NCBI GenBank assembly: GCA_902779075.1
Contig: CACZAK010000124.1
Location: 1-13,662 of the forward strand
Direction: 5' to 3'
Length of the DNA: 13,662 nucleotides
DNA from: an uncultured bacterium
GTDB lineage: Bacteria > Verrucomicrobiota > Kiritimatiellia > RFP12 > UBA1067
Shown here: positions 1 to 6,065 of the stretch, piece by piece
Layout: each line of letters starts with the position of its first letter
Numbering within the stretch: the stretch's first letter is position 1
Made by a program: the position numbers and the translations under genes
Notes under the pieces: model-generated
The model's input: only the letters and a program-made list of their open reading frames with translations
Databases searched by the model: none
What the model was told of the DNA's origin: nothing

Positions 1-605
1 GACTTCTGGTGCGCCGCGTAGAACGGCGACTCGTGCTGGTTGATGAGGATGCCGTCGTCGCGGAGCGCCTTGAAGCACGTGCCGTAGAACTCGCGCGTGA
101 AGAAGCCCTCGGCGGGGCCGTAGGGGTCGGAGGAATCCACGATGATGAGGTCGTACTCCGCCTTCTTGCCGCGCACGTAGCGGAGCCCTTCCTCAAACCA
201 CACCCGCACGCGCTTGTCCTTGAGCTTCGCGGAGGTGAACGGCAGGTATTTCTTTGCGAGGAGTACGACGTGCTTGTCCACCTCCACGAGGTCGATGGAC
301 TCGATCGTGCGGTACTTCGTGAGCTCGCGCACGGTGCCGCCGTCGCCACCGCCGATCACGAGCACGTTCTTCACGCGCGGATGGACGGCCATCGGCACGT
401 GCGTTATCATCTCGTGGTAGATGAACTCGTCCTTCTCGGTGATCATTAGGCCACCGTCCAGCACGAGCACGCGCCCGTAGGCGGACGTGTCGAAGATGTC
501 GATCTGCTGTACGGCGCTCTTCTTCGAGGCGATCTGCTCGACCACCTTCATGGAGAATCGCACGTCGCGCGTGTGTTCGTCGGTATACCAGAGTTCAGTG
601 CGCAT
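1..605 (-). CDS. speE: Spermidine synthase (polyamine aminopropyltransferase), 3' end outside window
   Basis: Cytoplasmic enzyme that transfers an aminopropyl group from decarboxylated S-adenosylmethionine to putrescine (or a related diamine). 201 codons are visible of a family usually near 280, so the C-terminus is missing at the window edge. The protein opens MRTELWYTDEHTRDVRFSMK. Visible family marks are YGRVLVLDGG (residues 43-52), the nucleotide-binding loop IGGGDGG (84-90), the acidic ribose-binding VEVD (107-110) and the PAPT signature VDSSDPYGPAEGFF (156-169) with the catalytic Asp pair D157/D160. The start at 605-603 follows an AGGAG 8 nt upstream. The gene begins 10 nt after the stop of the decarboxylase gene, so the two form one transcription unit supplying and consuming a diamine. 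Exact substrate preference cannot be read from sequence. Confidence 0.95.
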   Translation of the reverse strand, partial: MRTELWYTDEHTRDVRFSMKVVEQIASKKSAVQQIDIFDTSAYGRVLVLDGGLMITEKDEFIYHEMITHVPMAVHPRVKNVLVIGGGDGGTVRELTKYRTIESIDLVEVDKHVVLLAKKYLPFTSAKLKDKRVRVWFEEGLRYVRGKKAEYDLIIVDSSDPYGPAEGFFTREFYGTCFKALRDDGILINQHESPFYAAHQK

Positions 606-615
606 CGTCCGTCTC

Positions 616-2083
616 CTACGCAAGCACGTTGATGTATTCGAGGTTCATGTCCTCGGTGCCGGTCATGAAGCAGCCCTTCTCCTTCGCGAAGAGGATGTGC
701 TCAAGCACGTCGGGGGTGATCCGCTCGCCGGGCGCCACGATCGGGATGCCGGGCGGATAGCTCATCACGAACTCGCCGGCGACGAGTCCCGTGGATTCCT
801 TCATCGGCACGCGGCGCTTCTTCGCGTAGAAGGCGGTCTGCGGCGGCAGGGCGATCACGGGGTCGATGTATTCGTGGTCGAAGAGGCCGATCGGGCTCTT
901 CTCGCGCAGGCGCTTAATCTCCTCAAGGGCGGAGATGAGGCGCTCCACGTCCATCATGCGGTCGCCCGCCGAGAGGATCGCGAGGAGGTTGCCGACGTCG
1001 CCGAACTCAATCTGGATGCCGTAGTCGTCGCGGAGATGGTCGTACACCTCGATGCCGGCGAGGCCGATGTCGCGGGTGTGGACGGAAAGCTTCGTGCGGT
1101 CGAACGCGAACACGGCGTCGCCGTCGATGATTTCCGGACCGAAGGCGTAGTAGCCGCCGAGCTCGTTGATCTCCTCGCGCGCGTAGTCGGCGAAGTCCAT
1201 CGTCTTCTGGTACATGTCGCGCCCGCGGAAGAAGAGGTTCTTGCGCGCGATGTCGAGCGAGGAGAGGAGCAGGTAGGAGGCCGAAGTGGACTGCGTGAGC
1301 GTGATCACCTGGCGCACGTAGTCGGGGTTCACGGGACGCCGCGTGAGCAGTACGGAACTCTGCGTGAGAGAGCCGCCGGTCTTGTGGATGGACGCGGCAG
1401 CCATGTCGCAGCCGGCCGCCATCGCGGAGATTGGCAACTCCTCGTGGAAGTAGAAGTGCGTGCCGTGCGCCTCGTCCGCGAGGACGCGCATCCCCGCCGC
1501 GTGGGCGAGCTTCACGATCTCGACGAGGTTCGAGCAGATGCCGTAGTAGGTGGGGTTGTTCACGAGCACGGCCTTCGCGGAGGGATGTTCCGCGATTGCC
1601 TTCGCCACGTCCTCCACGCGCATCCCGAGCGGGATGCCGAGGCGCTTGTCCGTGCCGGGGTTCACGTACACGGGAATCGCGCCGCACACCACGAGCGCGT
1701 TGATGGCGCTGCGGTGGACGTTGCGGGGCACCCGCCGTACACGTGGCCATGATCATCGCCTGCACGGCGGACGTTGTGCCGTTCACCATGAAGAACGCAT
1801 CATCCGCGCCGAACGCCTCCGCCGCGAGACGCTGCGCGTCGCGGATCACCGAGACAGGGTGCCCGAGGTTGTCGAGCGGCTTCATGGAGTTGACATCCAT
1901 CGCCATCGCCCGCTTGCCGAGGTACTCGGTGAGCTCGGGATTGCCGCGCCCGCTCTTGTGCGCGGGCACGTCGAAGTGCGCGAGGCGGTTGATCCGCTGC
2001 GCATCAAGCGCATCGGCGAGCGGCGTCGCCCGCTGGCGCGCCGTCCGTGCATCTTCCGTCCTCGCGGATACGGTTCTTGCCAT
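616..2083 (-). pseudogene. Orn/Lys/Arg decarboxylase (SpeA-type, PLP-dependent), frameshifted
   Basis: PLP-dependent amino-acid decarboxylase of the fold-I family (Bacillus SpeA/clostridial type), which would make agmatine, putrescine or cadaverine; next to a spermidine synthase, arginine or ornithine is the likely substrate. The reading frame is broken. Residues 1-118 run from the ATG at 2083 (FDVPAHKSGRG, then FFMVNGTTSAVQAMIM, ending TAG). The rest, from PRNVHRSAINALVVCGA to the stop at 616, is in another frame beginning near 1728. The second part keeps the PLP-site motifs DEAHGTHFYFH and SIHKTGG (Schiff-base Lys codon 1383-1381). Family members usually have GDKIILPRNVHRS here. Five residues are absent and the frame shifts, as a 14-nt deletion would give. 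Without it the protein would be about 489 residues, a normal length. The start follows AGGTGG about 9 nt upstream. It may be a real mutation, a strain variant or an assembly error; no slippery frameshift signal is seen. Confidence 0.9.
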
Positions 2084-2120
2084 TTAATTGACCACCTTTT
2101 AAGTGTGTGAACCTTGGTAG

Positions 2121-2141
2121 GGCGCGCTCGCCGAGCGCGCC
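2121..2141. repeat. GC-rich perfect palindrome in the decarboxylase leader
   Basis: Two 10-base arms, GGCGCGCTCG and its exact complement, flank a single central base. The transcript would form a very stable hairpin with a tight loop. It lies between the promoter at 2191-2218 and the start codon at 2083, about 40 nt before the ribosome-binding site. No T-tract follows it in the direction of transcription, so a terminator or attenuator is not obvious. It could be a single copy of a dispersed REP-like element or a leader hairpin; no second copy is visible in this window. Confidence 0.6.
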
Positions 2142-2190
2142 GAACAGCCTGAATCCCATACTCCACGCGGAGCTGGTCAAAAGCGCGGAA

Positions 2191-2218
2191 ATTATACCAA
2201 ACCATGCGGGGAAATCAA
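2191..2218 (-). promoter_or_regulatory. Promoter of the decarboxylase-speE operon
   Basis: On the minus strand a -35 TTGATT (2213-2218) is followed after 16 nt by a perfect -10 TATAAT (2191-2196), preceded by TG one base upstream (extended -10, TTTGGTATAAT). Transcription would begin near 2184, giving a leader of about 100 nt that contains the GC-rich palindrome. Confidence 0.75.
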
Positions 2219-2265
2219 CAGGGAAAAGCGAAACCACGAAACATTTGACTTCGGGGGGCGTGTAT

Positions 2266-2342
2266 TGGTGCGACTGACTGGGATCGAACCAGCAACCTTC
2301 GGCTTCGGAGGCCAACGCTCTATCCAGTTGAGCTACAGTCGC
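2266..2342 (-). tRNA. tRNA-Arg, anticodon CCG
   Basis: Cloverleaf read from the minus strand. The acceptor stem GCGACTG pairs with CAGTCGC, the D-stem is GCTC/GAGC and the anticodon stem is TTGGC/GCCGA. The loop CTCCGAA gives anticodon CCG, which reads the Arg codon CGG. The T-arm is GCTGG TTCGATC CCAGT. The discriminator is A (position 2269) and the 3' CCA is encoded (2266-2268). Body length is 74 nt, or 77 with CCA. It sits between the SUMF1-domain gene and the polyamine operon, in the same direction as both. No clear terminator follows, so read-through toward the decarboxylase gene is possible. Confidence 0.96.
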
Positions 2343-2449
2343 AATATTTTCAAGGTTTTTGACGTTCATTGCCAACTTGACGCCAAATTGCGTCGGCCAG
2401 AAACATCTCAAACCTACCGAAAGCTTGCCTTTCCCTTCGGTTGCAGAGT

Positions 2450-2478
2450 AGTTTACCACATTCCTTTGTGGTTTGCAA
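2450..2478 (-). promoter_or_regulatory. Candidate promoter of tRNA-Arg
   Basis: Minus-strand -35 TTGCAA (2473-2478), a 17-nt spacer and -10 TAAACT (2450-2455). Transcription would start near 2443, about 100 nt before the tRNA 5' end. The spacer holds a 6-bp inverted repeat (ACCACA/TGTGGT), and the leader beyond it can form a stem ACCGAA/TTCGGT. Nothing better lies closer to the tRNA. Confidence 0.5.
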
Positions 2479-2523
2479 GTCAGTCGAAATCGCCGTCCTA
2501 ACTTTCCGCAACTCCATGCCGCG

Positions 2524-4329
2524 CTACTTCAGCTGGAGCGCAAGACGGAAACCGCCTGATCTTTCACTAGGCGGCGTGAAATAATGGCCTATTGAAGAAC
2601 AAGCAACCGCCCCAGTATTCCAACTACCGCCGCATACCGCCCGCTTACCATCCCCGTCATTATTTCCGACTGGATCCGTGCCCCAGGAATCATACCGGCG
2701 CGAAAGGCATAGTTCCCTGACATTCCCATACATGTCGTACAGCCCCCATGGATTGGGCGCGTACATTCCCACCTTAGTTGTGTGGCGGTCGTACCCGCCC
2801 CTGCCATCCGACTTGTGTTTCCACTTAAACACCCAATCGGGTTCTGAACCATGTTCCTTTTGATTCACTACGCATCTTCCAAGATGCCATATACGGCGGA
2901 GTGAAGAGTCGCTCCAATGATCTTTGCCCCTAGGAATATTCGAGCCATCGTATCTGTCTGTCTTAGTCCCCGCTCGGCAGGCGTACTCCCACTGCGCCTG
3001 CGAAGGAAGGTCGAATCCGTCCAACCTCGTCCTCGCGCGGATGAGTCCGATGAAAGTGTCCGGCGCAACAGTCTTTACCTTGGGCCAGTCGTGTTTCTCG
3101 GCCTTGCCACGCAGCGTTTCCCATGAAATGTTCTCGACTGGGCGCATGTTGCCAAGATACTTTGACGGCTTGTCGCCGGTTACAAGTTCGTACTGTTTCT
3201 GCGTAACCTCGAACACCCCGATGTAGAACGGATTGGTGAACGTGACGCGATGCGATTCATCATTCTGGTCTTTACCCATGATGAAAGTTCCCGGCTCGAT
3301 ACGGCGCAGAACAAGCTTCTGCGTCTTGTATTCATTTGACCACCCGCCCTTCGGTTCGGAATTGAGGTATGTGACAGGATATCTGTAGGCTTTCGGGCCG
3401 CTGGAAAGCTCAATCACGCAATAAAGGCCCTTGGCAGCCGACATCCTTGGCAAGGCCGCCACTACAGGGGGTGCCGCAGACGAGGAAACGGCAGGACGTC
3501 CAATGGACTCCGCCTCCGCTATGCGCTTCTCGGCGCGCGTCTTTAACAGGCCCTTCACCAGACCTTCGTCCGTTGCCTTACGGTAGAGCGCAGCCGCATG
3601 TATCTTATAGGGCTCTGTGTCCTTCGCCGTGAAGCCCCACCAGTAGTCCGCAGCCTTCAACGCATTGTAATCGCCGGCATCGTCCCTACCGAGTTCAAAC
3701 ACCGCAGCCTTTACCCCCATCTTCGCGAATACCTTGAGCGCCCTCGGCCAATCGTCCGCCTTGACGTATGCGTTGGCAAGACCGCTCAGGGCTGTATTAT
3801 CGGAACGGTTCTTGCGCAGGACTGCCGTGAAGAATTTGATTTCCTTCTCCGCGCTCACACGTGCCGATGCCTTGCGGAGCATGGCCCTAATACGCTGCGC
3901 CTCTCCCTTTCCGGCACGGTTCAGCGCCATGGATGCAAGTGCCTGCACTTCCGACGCTGGCAGAACCTTGATCTGCGATTGCATTGTCTCCAGCGCATCT
4001 GCGGCTTTGTCGAAGTCCTTCGCGATTGAATAGTAGTTGACGGCGTATTTGAAAAGCAAATACTTGGCCGCATCCCCTTCGGCTTCCCCTACAAGGCTGA
4101 AAGCCGCGTCGCCGACATCCTTTGCCGACTTCTTCCTAGCCCTGTATGCATTCTCGTGTTCCGCCATGAGTTCGTTCACCACTGGCTGAACATCTTTGAT
4201 CTCCTCGTTTGTCGGCATGGCCGACGCCGTCAATGGGACTGCCACGGCCACACAAAAGCACATCTTTCCGATGACGGCGAATACATTGCGGACTAAGGCC
4301 GCTTTTAACAAGCATTTTTTCATTACCAT
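2524..4329 (-). CDS. Secreted SUMF1/FGE-domain protein with helical N-terminal region
   Basis: 601 residues from the chosen start MVMKKCLLK. A signal peptide covers about residues 1-37 (hydrophobic stretch, then PLTASA before the mature MPTNEE). Residues about 39-273 are alpha-helical and TPR-like, followed by an Ala/Ser/Pro-rich linker. Residues about 338-601 form a formylglycine-generating-enzyme-like (SUMF1) domain: LVLRRIEPGTFIMG, FYIGVFEVTQKQYELVTG, FDLPSQAQWEYACRAGT, NPWGLYDMYGNVREL, CGGSWNTG and the terminal GGFRLAL. True FGEs carry two copper-binding cysteines just after the (R)GGS motif. Here only one Cys follows (in AVACSS) and the usual GNVWEW is GNVREL, so sulfatase-activating catalysis is doubtful and a binding or structural role in the periplasm or on the surface is more likely. 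GC content is visibly lower than in neighbours. No sulfatase gene is nearby. Confidence 0.85.
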   Translation of the reverse strand: MVMKKCLLKAALVRNVFAVIGKMCFCVAVAVPLTASAMPTNEEIKDVQPVVNELMAEHENAYRARKKSAKDVGDAAFSLVGEAEGDAAKYLLFKYAVNYYSIAKDFDKAADALETMQSQIKVLPASEVQALASMALNRAGKGEAQRIRAMLRKASARVSAEKEIKFFTAVLRKNRSDNTALSGLANAYVKADDWPRALKVFAKMGVKAAVFELGRDDAGDYNALKAADYWWGFTAKDTEPYKIHAAALYRKATDEGLVKGLLKTRAEKRIAEAESIGRPAVSSSAAPPVVAALPRMSAAKGLYCVIELSSGPKAYRYPVTYLNSEPKGGWSNEYKTQKLVLRRIEPGTFIMGKDQNDESHRVTFTNPFYIGVFEVTQKQYELVTGDKPSKYLGNMRPVENISWETLRGKAEKHDWPKVKTVAPDTFIGLIRARTRLDGFDLPSQAQWEYACRAGTKTDRYDGSNIPRGKDHWSDSSLRRIWHLGRCVVNQKEHGSEPDWVFKWKHKSDGRGGYDRHTTKVGMYAPNPWGLYDMYGNVRELCLSRRYDSWGTDPVGNNDGDGKRAVCGGSWNTGAVACSSIGHYFTPPSERSGGFRLALQLK

Positions 4330-4339
4330 ACTTCTGAAA

Positions 4340-4344
4340 CTCCT
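4340..4344 (-). promoter_or_regulatory. Ribosome-binding site that sets the SUMF1-gene start
   Basis: AGGAG lies 10 nt before the ATG at 4329-4327 and 16 nt before the next in-frame ATG (4323). This favours MVMKKC as the N-terminus. The longer open frame beginning at 4425 has its first codons upstream of the promoter and is rejected. Confidence 0.65.
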
Positions 4345-4355
4345 GTTAAGGTGTG

Positions 4356-4384
4356 AGTGTATCAAATAGTTCCCGCATCGGCAA
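4356..4384 (-). promoter_or_regulatory. Promoter of the SUMF1-domain gene
   Basis: Minus-strand -35 TTGCCG (4379-4384), a 17-nt spacer and -10 TACACT (4356-4361), with TG one base before the -10. Transcription would begin near 4349, just ahead of the AGGAG ribosome-binding site. Confidence 0.6.
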
Positions 4385-4446
4385 GCGGAAAATACGAGCG
4401 TACTTATGTTATCGCCGCTCGGCACGTGGTTAATTGCGTTTTCGCC

Positions 4447-4499
4447 TAAAAATGCAAAAGCAGAGGTTGGATTGCGCTTTCGCGCTCACAACCTCTGCT
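4447..4499 (-). terminator. Intrinsic terminator of the surface-repeat gene
   Basis: An 11-bp perfect stem (AGCAGAGGTTG / CAACCTCTGCT) encloses a GCGC-GAAA-GCGC inner hairpin with a GNRA-type loop. On the minus strand it is followed by TTTTGCATTTTT. It lies about 60 nt after the stop of the surface-repeat gene and fits rho-independent termination. Confidence 0.85.
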
Positions 4500-4511
4500 C
4501 TGTTGCTTTGT

Positions 4512-4536
4512 TATCCAGTTGAACTACAGTCGCAAT
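4512..4536 (-). repeat. Duplicate of the tRNA-Arg 5' half (direct repeat of 2321-2345)
   Basis: 24 of 25 bases match positions 2321-2345. The match covers three bases before the tRNA, the 5' acceptor strand and the D-arm up to GGATA; the only difference is GTTC instead of GCTC in the D-stem. Homology stops sharply on both sides. The piece lacks a D-stem partner, anticodon arm and T-arm, so it is not a functional tRNA. It lies in the 3' UTR of the surface-repeat gene, just before its terminator, in the same orientation as the intact tRNA 2.19 kb downstream. Confidence 0.85.
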
Positions 4537-4560
4537 GCTGCGACCAAGGCCCCGTGCCGA

Positions 4561-5301
4561 TCAATCGCCGAACGGGAAGTAGCAGTTGAAGATCGGGAGG
4601 AAGGGAACCTGGTTGTCCATGATGAGGTTCACGAGACCGATCTGGAAACCGGCCGAGCAGGTGGCCGCGTAGTTGACGATGCCGATCTGCGCACCGCGGA
4701 GCTCATCCGTCATGTTGCAGATGCCGACCGTCTGGAAGCCATGCACGCGGCGGGCGAAGTTCGCGCCGAGCGCGACCTGCCAACCCCACATGTCCTCGCG
4801 CACTCCGCTGCCGAGACCCGCGATGGAGAGGCCGTAGAGAGAGCGGTCGGTCATCGACATGAGACCGTCAACGCGAACGCCGAGGAAGTCACGGTTCATG
4901 CTGAACGCATCCACCGTGATACCATAGGCCGTGCGGTTGCACAGCGTGACAGCCGCCACCTGCGCACCAATCGCGTCGCGGTTCGCGTAGCAGAAGCCAA
5001 GCGCCGCCTGAAGACCGATCATGTCGAGGCGCGCAGTATCGCCCACGCCCGCGGCCTCAATGCCGTACATCTTGTTGCAGTCGCTGTACGCAAAGTTGGC
5101 GTTCAGGCCAAACACGTCCCAGTCGAAGTCCCACGGCAGGGAGACCGGCGTTGCAAGGCCAATCATCAAAACGGTGTAGCCATAGCTCTTAGGATCCGGC
5201 GCACCGGCATACTCACGTTCCTGTTCCTGCGCGAGGACAGGCTGGGCGGCCAGCGCGGCGAGCGCGCCTGCAAACAGACCACACTTCATGATACGGTTCA
5301 T
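4561..5301 (-). CDS. Exported surface-repeat protein (LA_2272-like)
   Basis: 246 residues. A Sec signal peptide covers about residues 1-24 (MNRIMKCGLFAGALAALA, then QPVLA before QEQ); there is no convincing lipobox. The mature protein consists of imperfect repeats of roughly 20 residues alternating small and hydrophobic residues around an IGLxN-type core. Examples are MIGLQAALGF, AQVAAVTLCN, WGWQVALGANF, GFQTVGICN, GAQIGIVNY and FQIGLVNLIMDN. It ends PFLPIFNCYFPFGD, which together match the LA_2272 surface-repeat family as I remember it. A beta-rich outer-membrane or surface protein is likely; its ligand is unknown. Expression should be high: a strong promoter (5346-5374), AAGGAG 8 nt before the ATG and a dedicated terminator make it a single-gene unit. 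Confidence 0.8.
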   Translation of the reverse strand: MNRIMKCGLFAGALAALAAQPVLAQEQEREYAGAPDPKSYGYTVLMIGLATPVSLPWDFDWDVFGLNANFAYSDCNKMYGIEAAGVGDTARLDMIGLQAALGFCYANRDAIGAQVAAVTLCNRTAYGITVDAFSMNRDFLGVRVDGLMSMTDRSLYGLSIAGLGSGVREDMWGWQVALGANFARRVHGFQTVGICNMTDELRGAQIGIVNYAATCSAGFQIGLVNLIMDNQVPFLPIFNCYFPFGD

Positions 5302-5345
5302 TTTTGTTGCTCCTTATTGATTTCTGAAATCGGTGAAACGGCATT

Positions 5346-5374
5346 ATGATACCGAAAATCCGCCGCGTAGTCAA
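5346..5374 (-). promoter_or_regulatory. Strong promoter of the surface-repeat gene
   Basis: Minus-strand -35 TTGACT (5369-5374), a 17-nt spacer and -10 TATCAT (5346-5351). The predicted start is near 5339 with a leader of about 38 nt. An A+T-rich dyad lies directly upstream of the -35. Confidence 0.75.
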
Positions 5375-5380
5375 TCCCCA

Positions 5381-5395
5381 AATAATGAAATTATT
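5381..5395. promoter_or_regulatory. A+T-rich inverted repeat upstream of the -35 (UP element or operator)
   Basis: AATAAT-GAA-ATTATT, a perfect 6-bp dyad with a 3-base centre, inside an otherwise GC-rich region. It occupies about -42 to -56 relative to the predicted start of the surface-repeat gene, the usual place for an RNA polymerase alpha-subunit UP element. It could also be a regulator site. It is too weak to act as a terminator for the toxin gene ending at 5414. Confidence 0.45.
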
Positions 5396-5413
5396 TTCCT
5401 TTCGCGACGCGCC

Positions 5414-5794
5414 TCAAGCCGAGTGCCGGCAGACCCAGGCGAGCAGGTCGTCATAGCGCAGACGGCGGTTCGCGAGAGCGCGCGCCGCCACGACCACTTC
5501 ATCGGACGGAGCGTCAACGGAAAGCCCGTTTGCCTCAAGAAAAACAAGCATCGCAGCCATCGCCATGCGCGCACCGTCCGCGCCGAACACGCGCTTCGCC
5601 GCGAGCTCGTGCCCGAGCTTCGCCGCCTTTTCCTCGCGCGTCGGGAAAACGTCCGCGCCGTCCGCGCCGCGCGCGAACGGCGCCGCGAGCGCGGCATCGA
5701 GCGCGGCTGCGTCCGGCGACGGCGACTCCACACCCGTGCGCTTCGCCACCGCTTTCTGCAGCGCAAGCACCTTGTCTTTCGTGAGACGCGTCAT
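5414..5794 (-). CDS. Doc-type (Fic fold) toxin with degenerate active-site motif
   Basis: 126 residues, the same length as phage P1 Doc, which phosphorylates EF-Tu. The N-terminus MTRLTKDKVLALQKAVAKRTG and the helix AAMLVFLEANGLSV match the death-on-curing family. The Fic motif HxFx(D/A)xNKR should fall at residues 68-76, where the protein reads RVFGADGAR. The catalytic His is Arg, the Asn and Lys are Gly and Ala, and only the Phe and last Arg remain. Catalysis by the Doc mechanism therefore looks lost, or this is a divergent subfamily with another activity. The ATG overlaps the antitoxin stop (ATGA), indicating translational coupling, so this is a two-gene operon with the Phd-like protein. 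The wider Fic family includes AMPylators, but the size and partner favour Doc. Confidence 0.75.
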   Translation of the reverse strand: MTRLTKDKVLALQKAVAKRTGVESPSPDAAALDAALAAPFARGADGADVFPTREEKAAKLGHELAAKRVFGADGARMAMAAMLVFLEANGLSVDAPSDEVVVAARALANRRLRYDDLLAWVCRHSA

Positions 5795-6030
5795 GACGAG
5801 AGCCCCTCCAGGGCGGCACGGTGGCGCTTCAGCACGCGACGCACTGCCACGTCCACGCGCTCGTCGTCCGTGAGGTCGAGCGGACACGACTCGACGCCGT
5901 ACATCACGTATGCCGGACGGTTGTTGCGGAATATGAGCACACGCCCCCGCGCGTCCACCTTGCGCGCGACGGACGAGAAGTTCTGGTTTGCCTCCGTGAC
6001 GGAGACGATCTGCCCTGTGGATACTTCCAT
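5791..6030 (-). CDS. Phd/YefM-family antitoxin
   Basis: 79 residues. The N-terminal DNA-binding and dimerisation region is typical of Phd/YefM: IVSVTEANQNFSSVARKVD (residues 8-26) followed by VLIFRNNRPAYVMYGVE (31-47). The C-terminal part (about 50-77, charged, LTDDERVDVAVRRVLKRHRA) would be the flexible segment that binds and neutralises the toxin. The start at 6030 follows AAGGTGA 7 nt upstream. The stop overlaps the toxin start by 4 nt. As in other phd-doc loci, the antitoxin with the toxin as co-repressor probably represses its own promoter (6068-6096). Confidence 0.85.
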   Translation of the reverse strand: MEVSTGQIVSVTEANQNFSSVARKVDARGRVLIFRNNRPAYVMYGVESCPLDLTDDERVDVAVRRVLKRHRAALEGLSS

Positions 6031-6065
6031 CGGCCTCTCACCTTTTCGCTATTTGTTCCATGCGG

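Noticed and set aside
580..592. Promoter-like GGTATAC inside the start of speE
   Set aside because: It encodes the conserved LWYTD stretch, has no suitable -35, and speE follows the decarboxylase gene by 10 nt.
1007..1728. The continuation of the first decarboxylase frame beyond residue 118 as an alternative real protein
   Set aside because: After the break the translation becomes Arg-rich and motif-free while the family sequence continues in the other frame.
487..1752. 421-codon open frame on the plus strand opposite the decarboxylase
   Set aside because: It is rich in Arg, His, Val and Ala with no motif, and lies antisense to a gene with clear family motifs. It is a high-GC shadow frame.
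2004..2459. Minus-strand frame containing VAQLDRALASEAEG
   Set aside because: It is a translation through tRNA-Arg itself and the decarboxylase leader, a common spurious annotation.
2265..2501. Plus-strand frame beginning MVRLTGIEPATF
   Set aside because: This is the well-known false protein produced by translating the antisense of a tRNA gene.
4330..4425. Longer N-terminus for the SUMF1-domain protein starting at 4425
   Set aside because: The extra residues lie upstream of the promoter and ribosome-binding site and would put the signal peptide inside the protein.
4447..4536. A second complete tRNA gene before the terminator
   Set aside because: Only the 5' acceptor strand and half of the D-arm match; no anticodon arm or T-arm can be folded.
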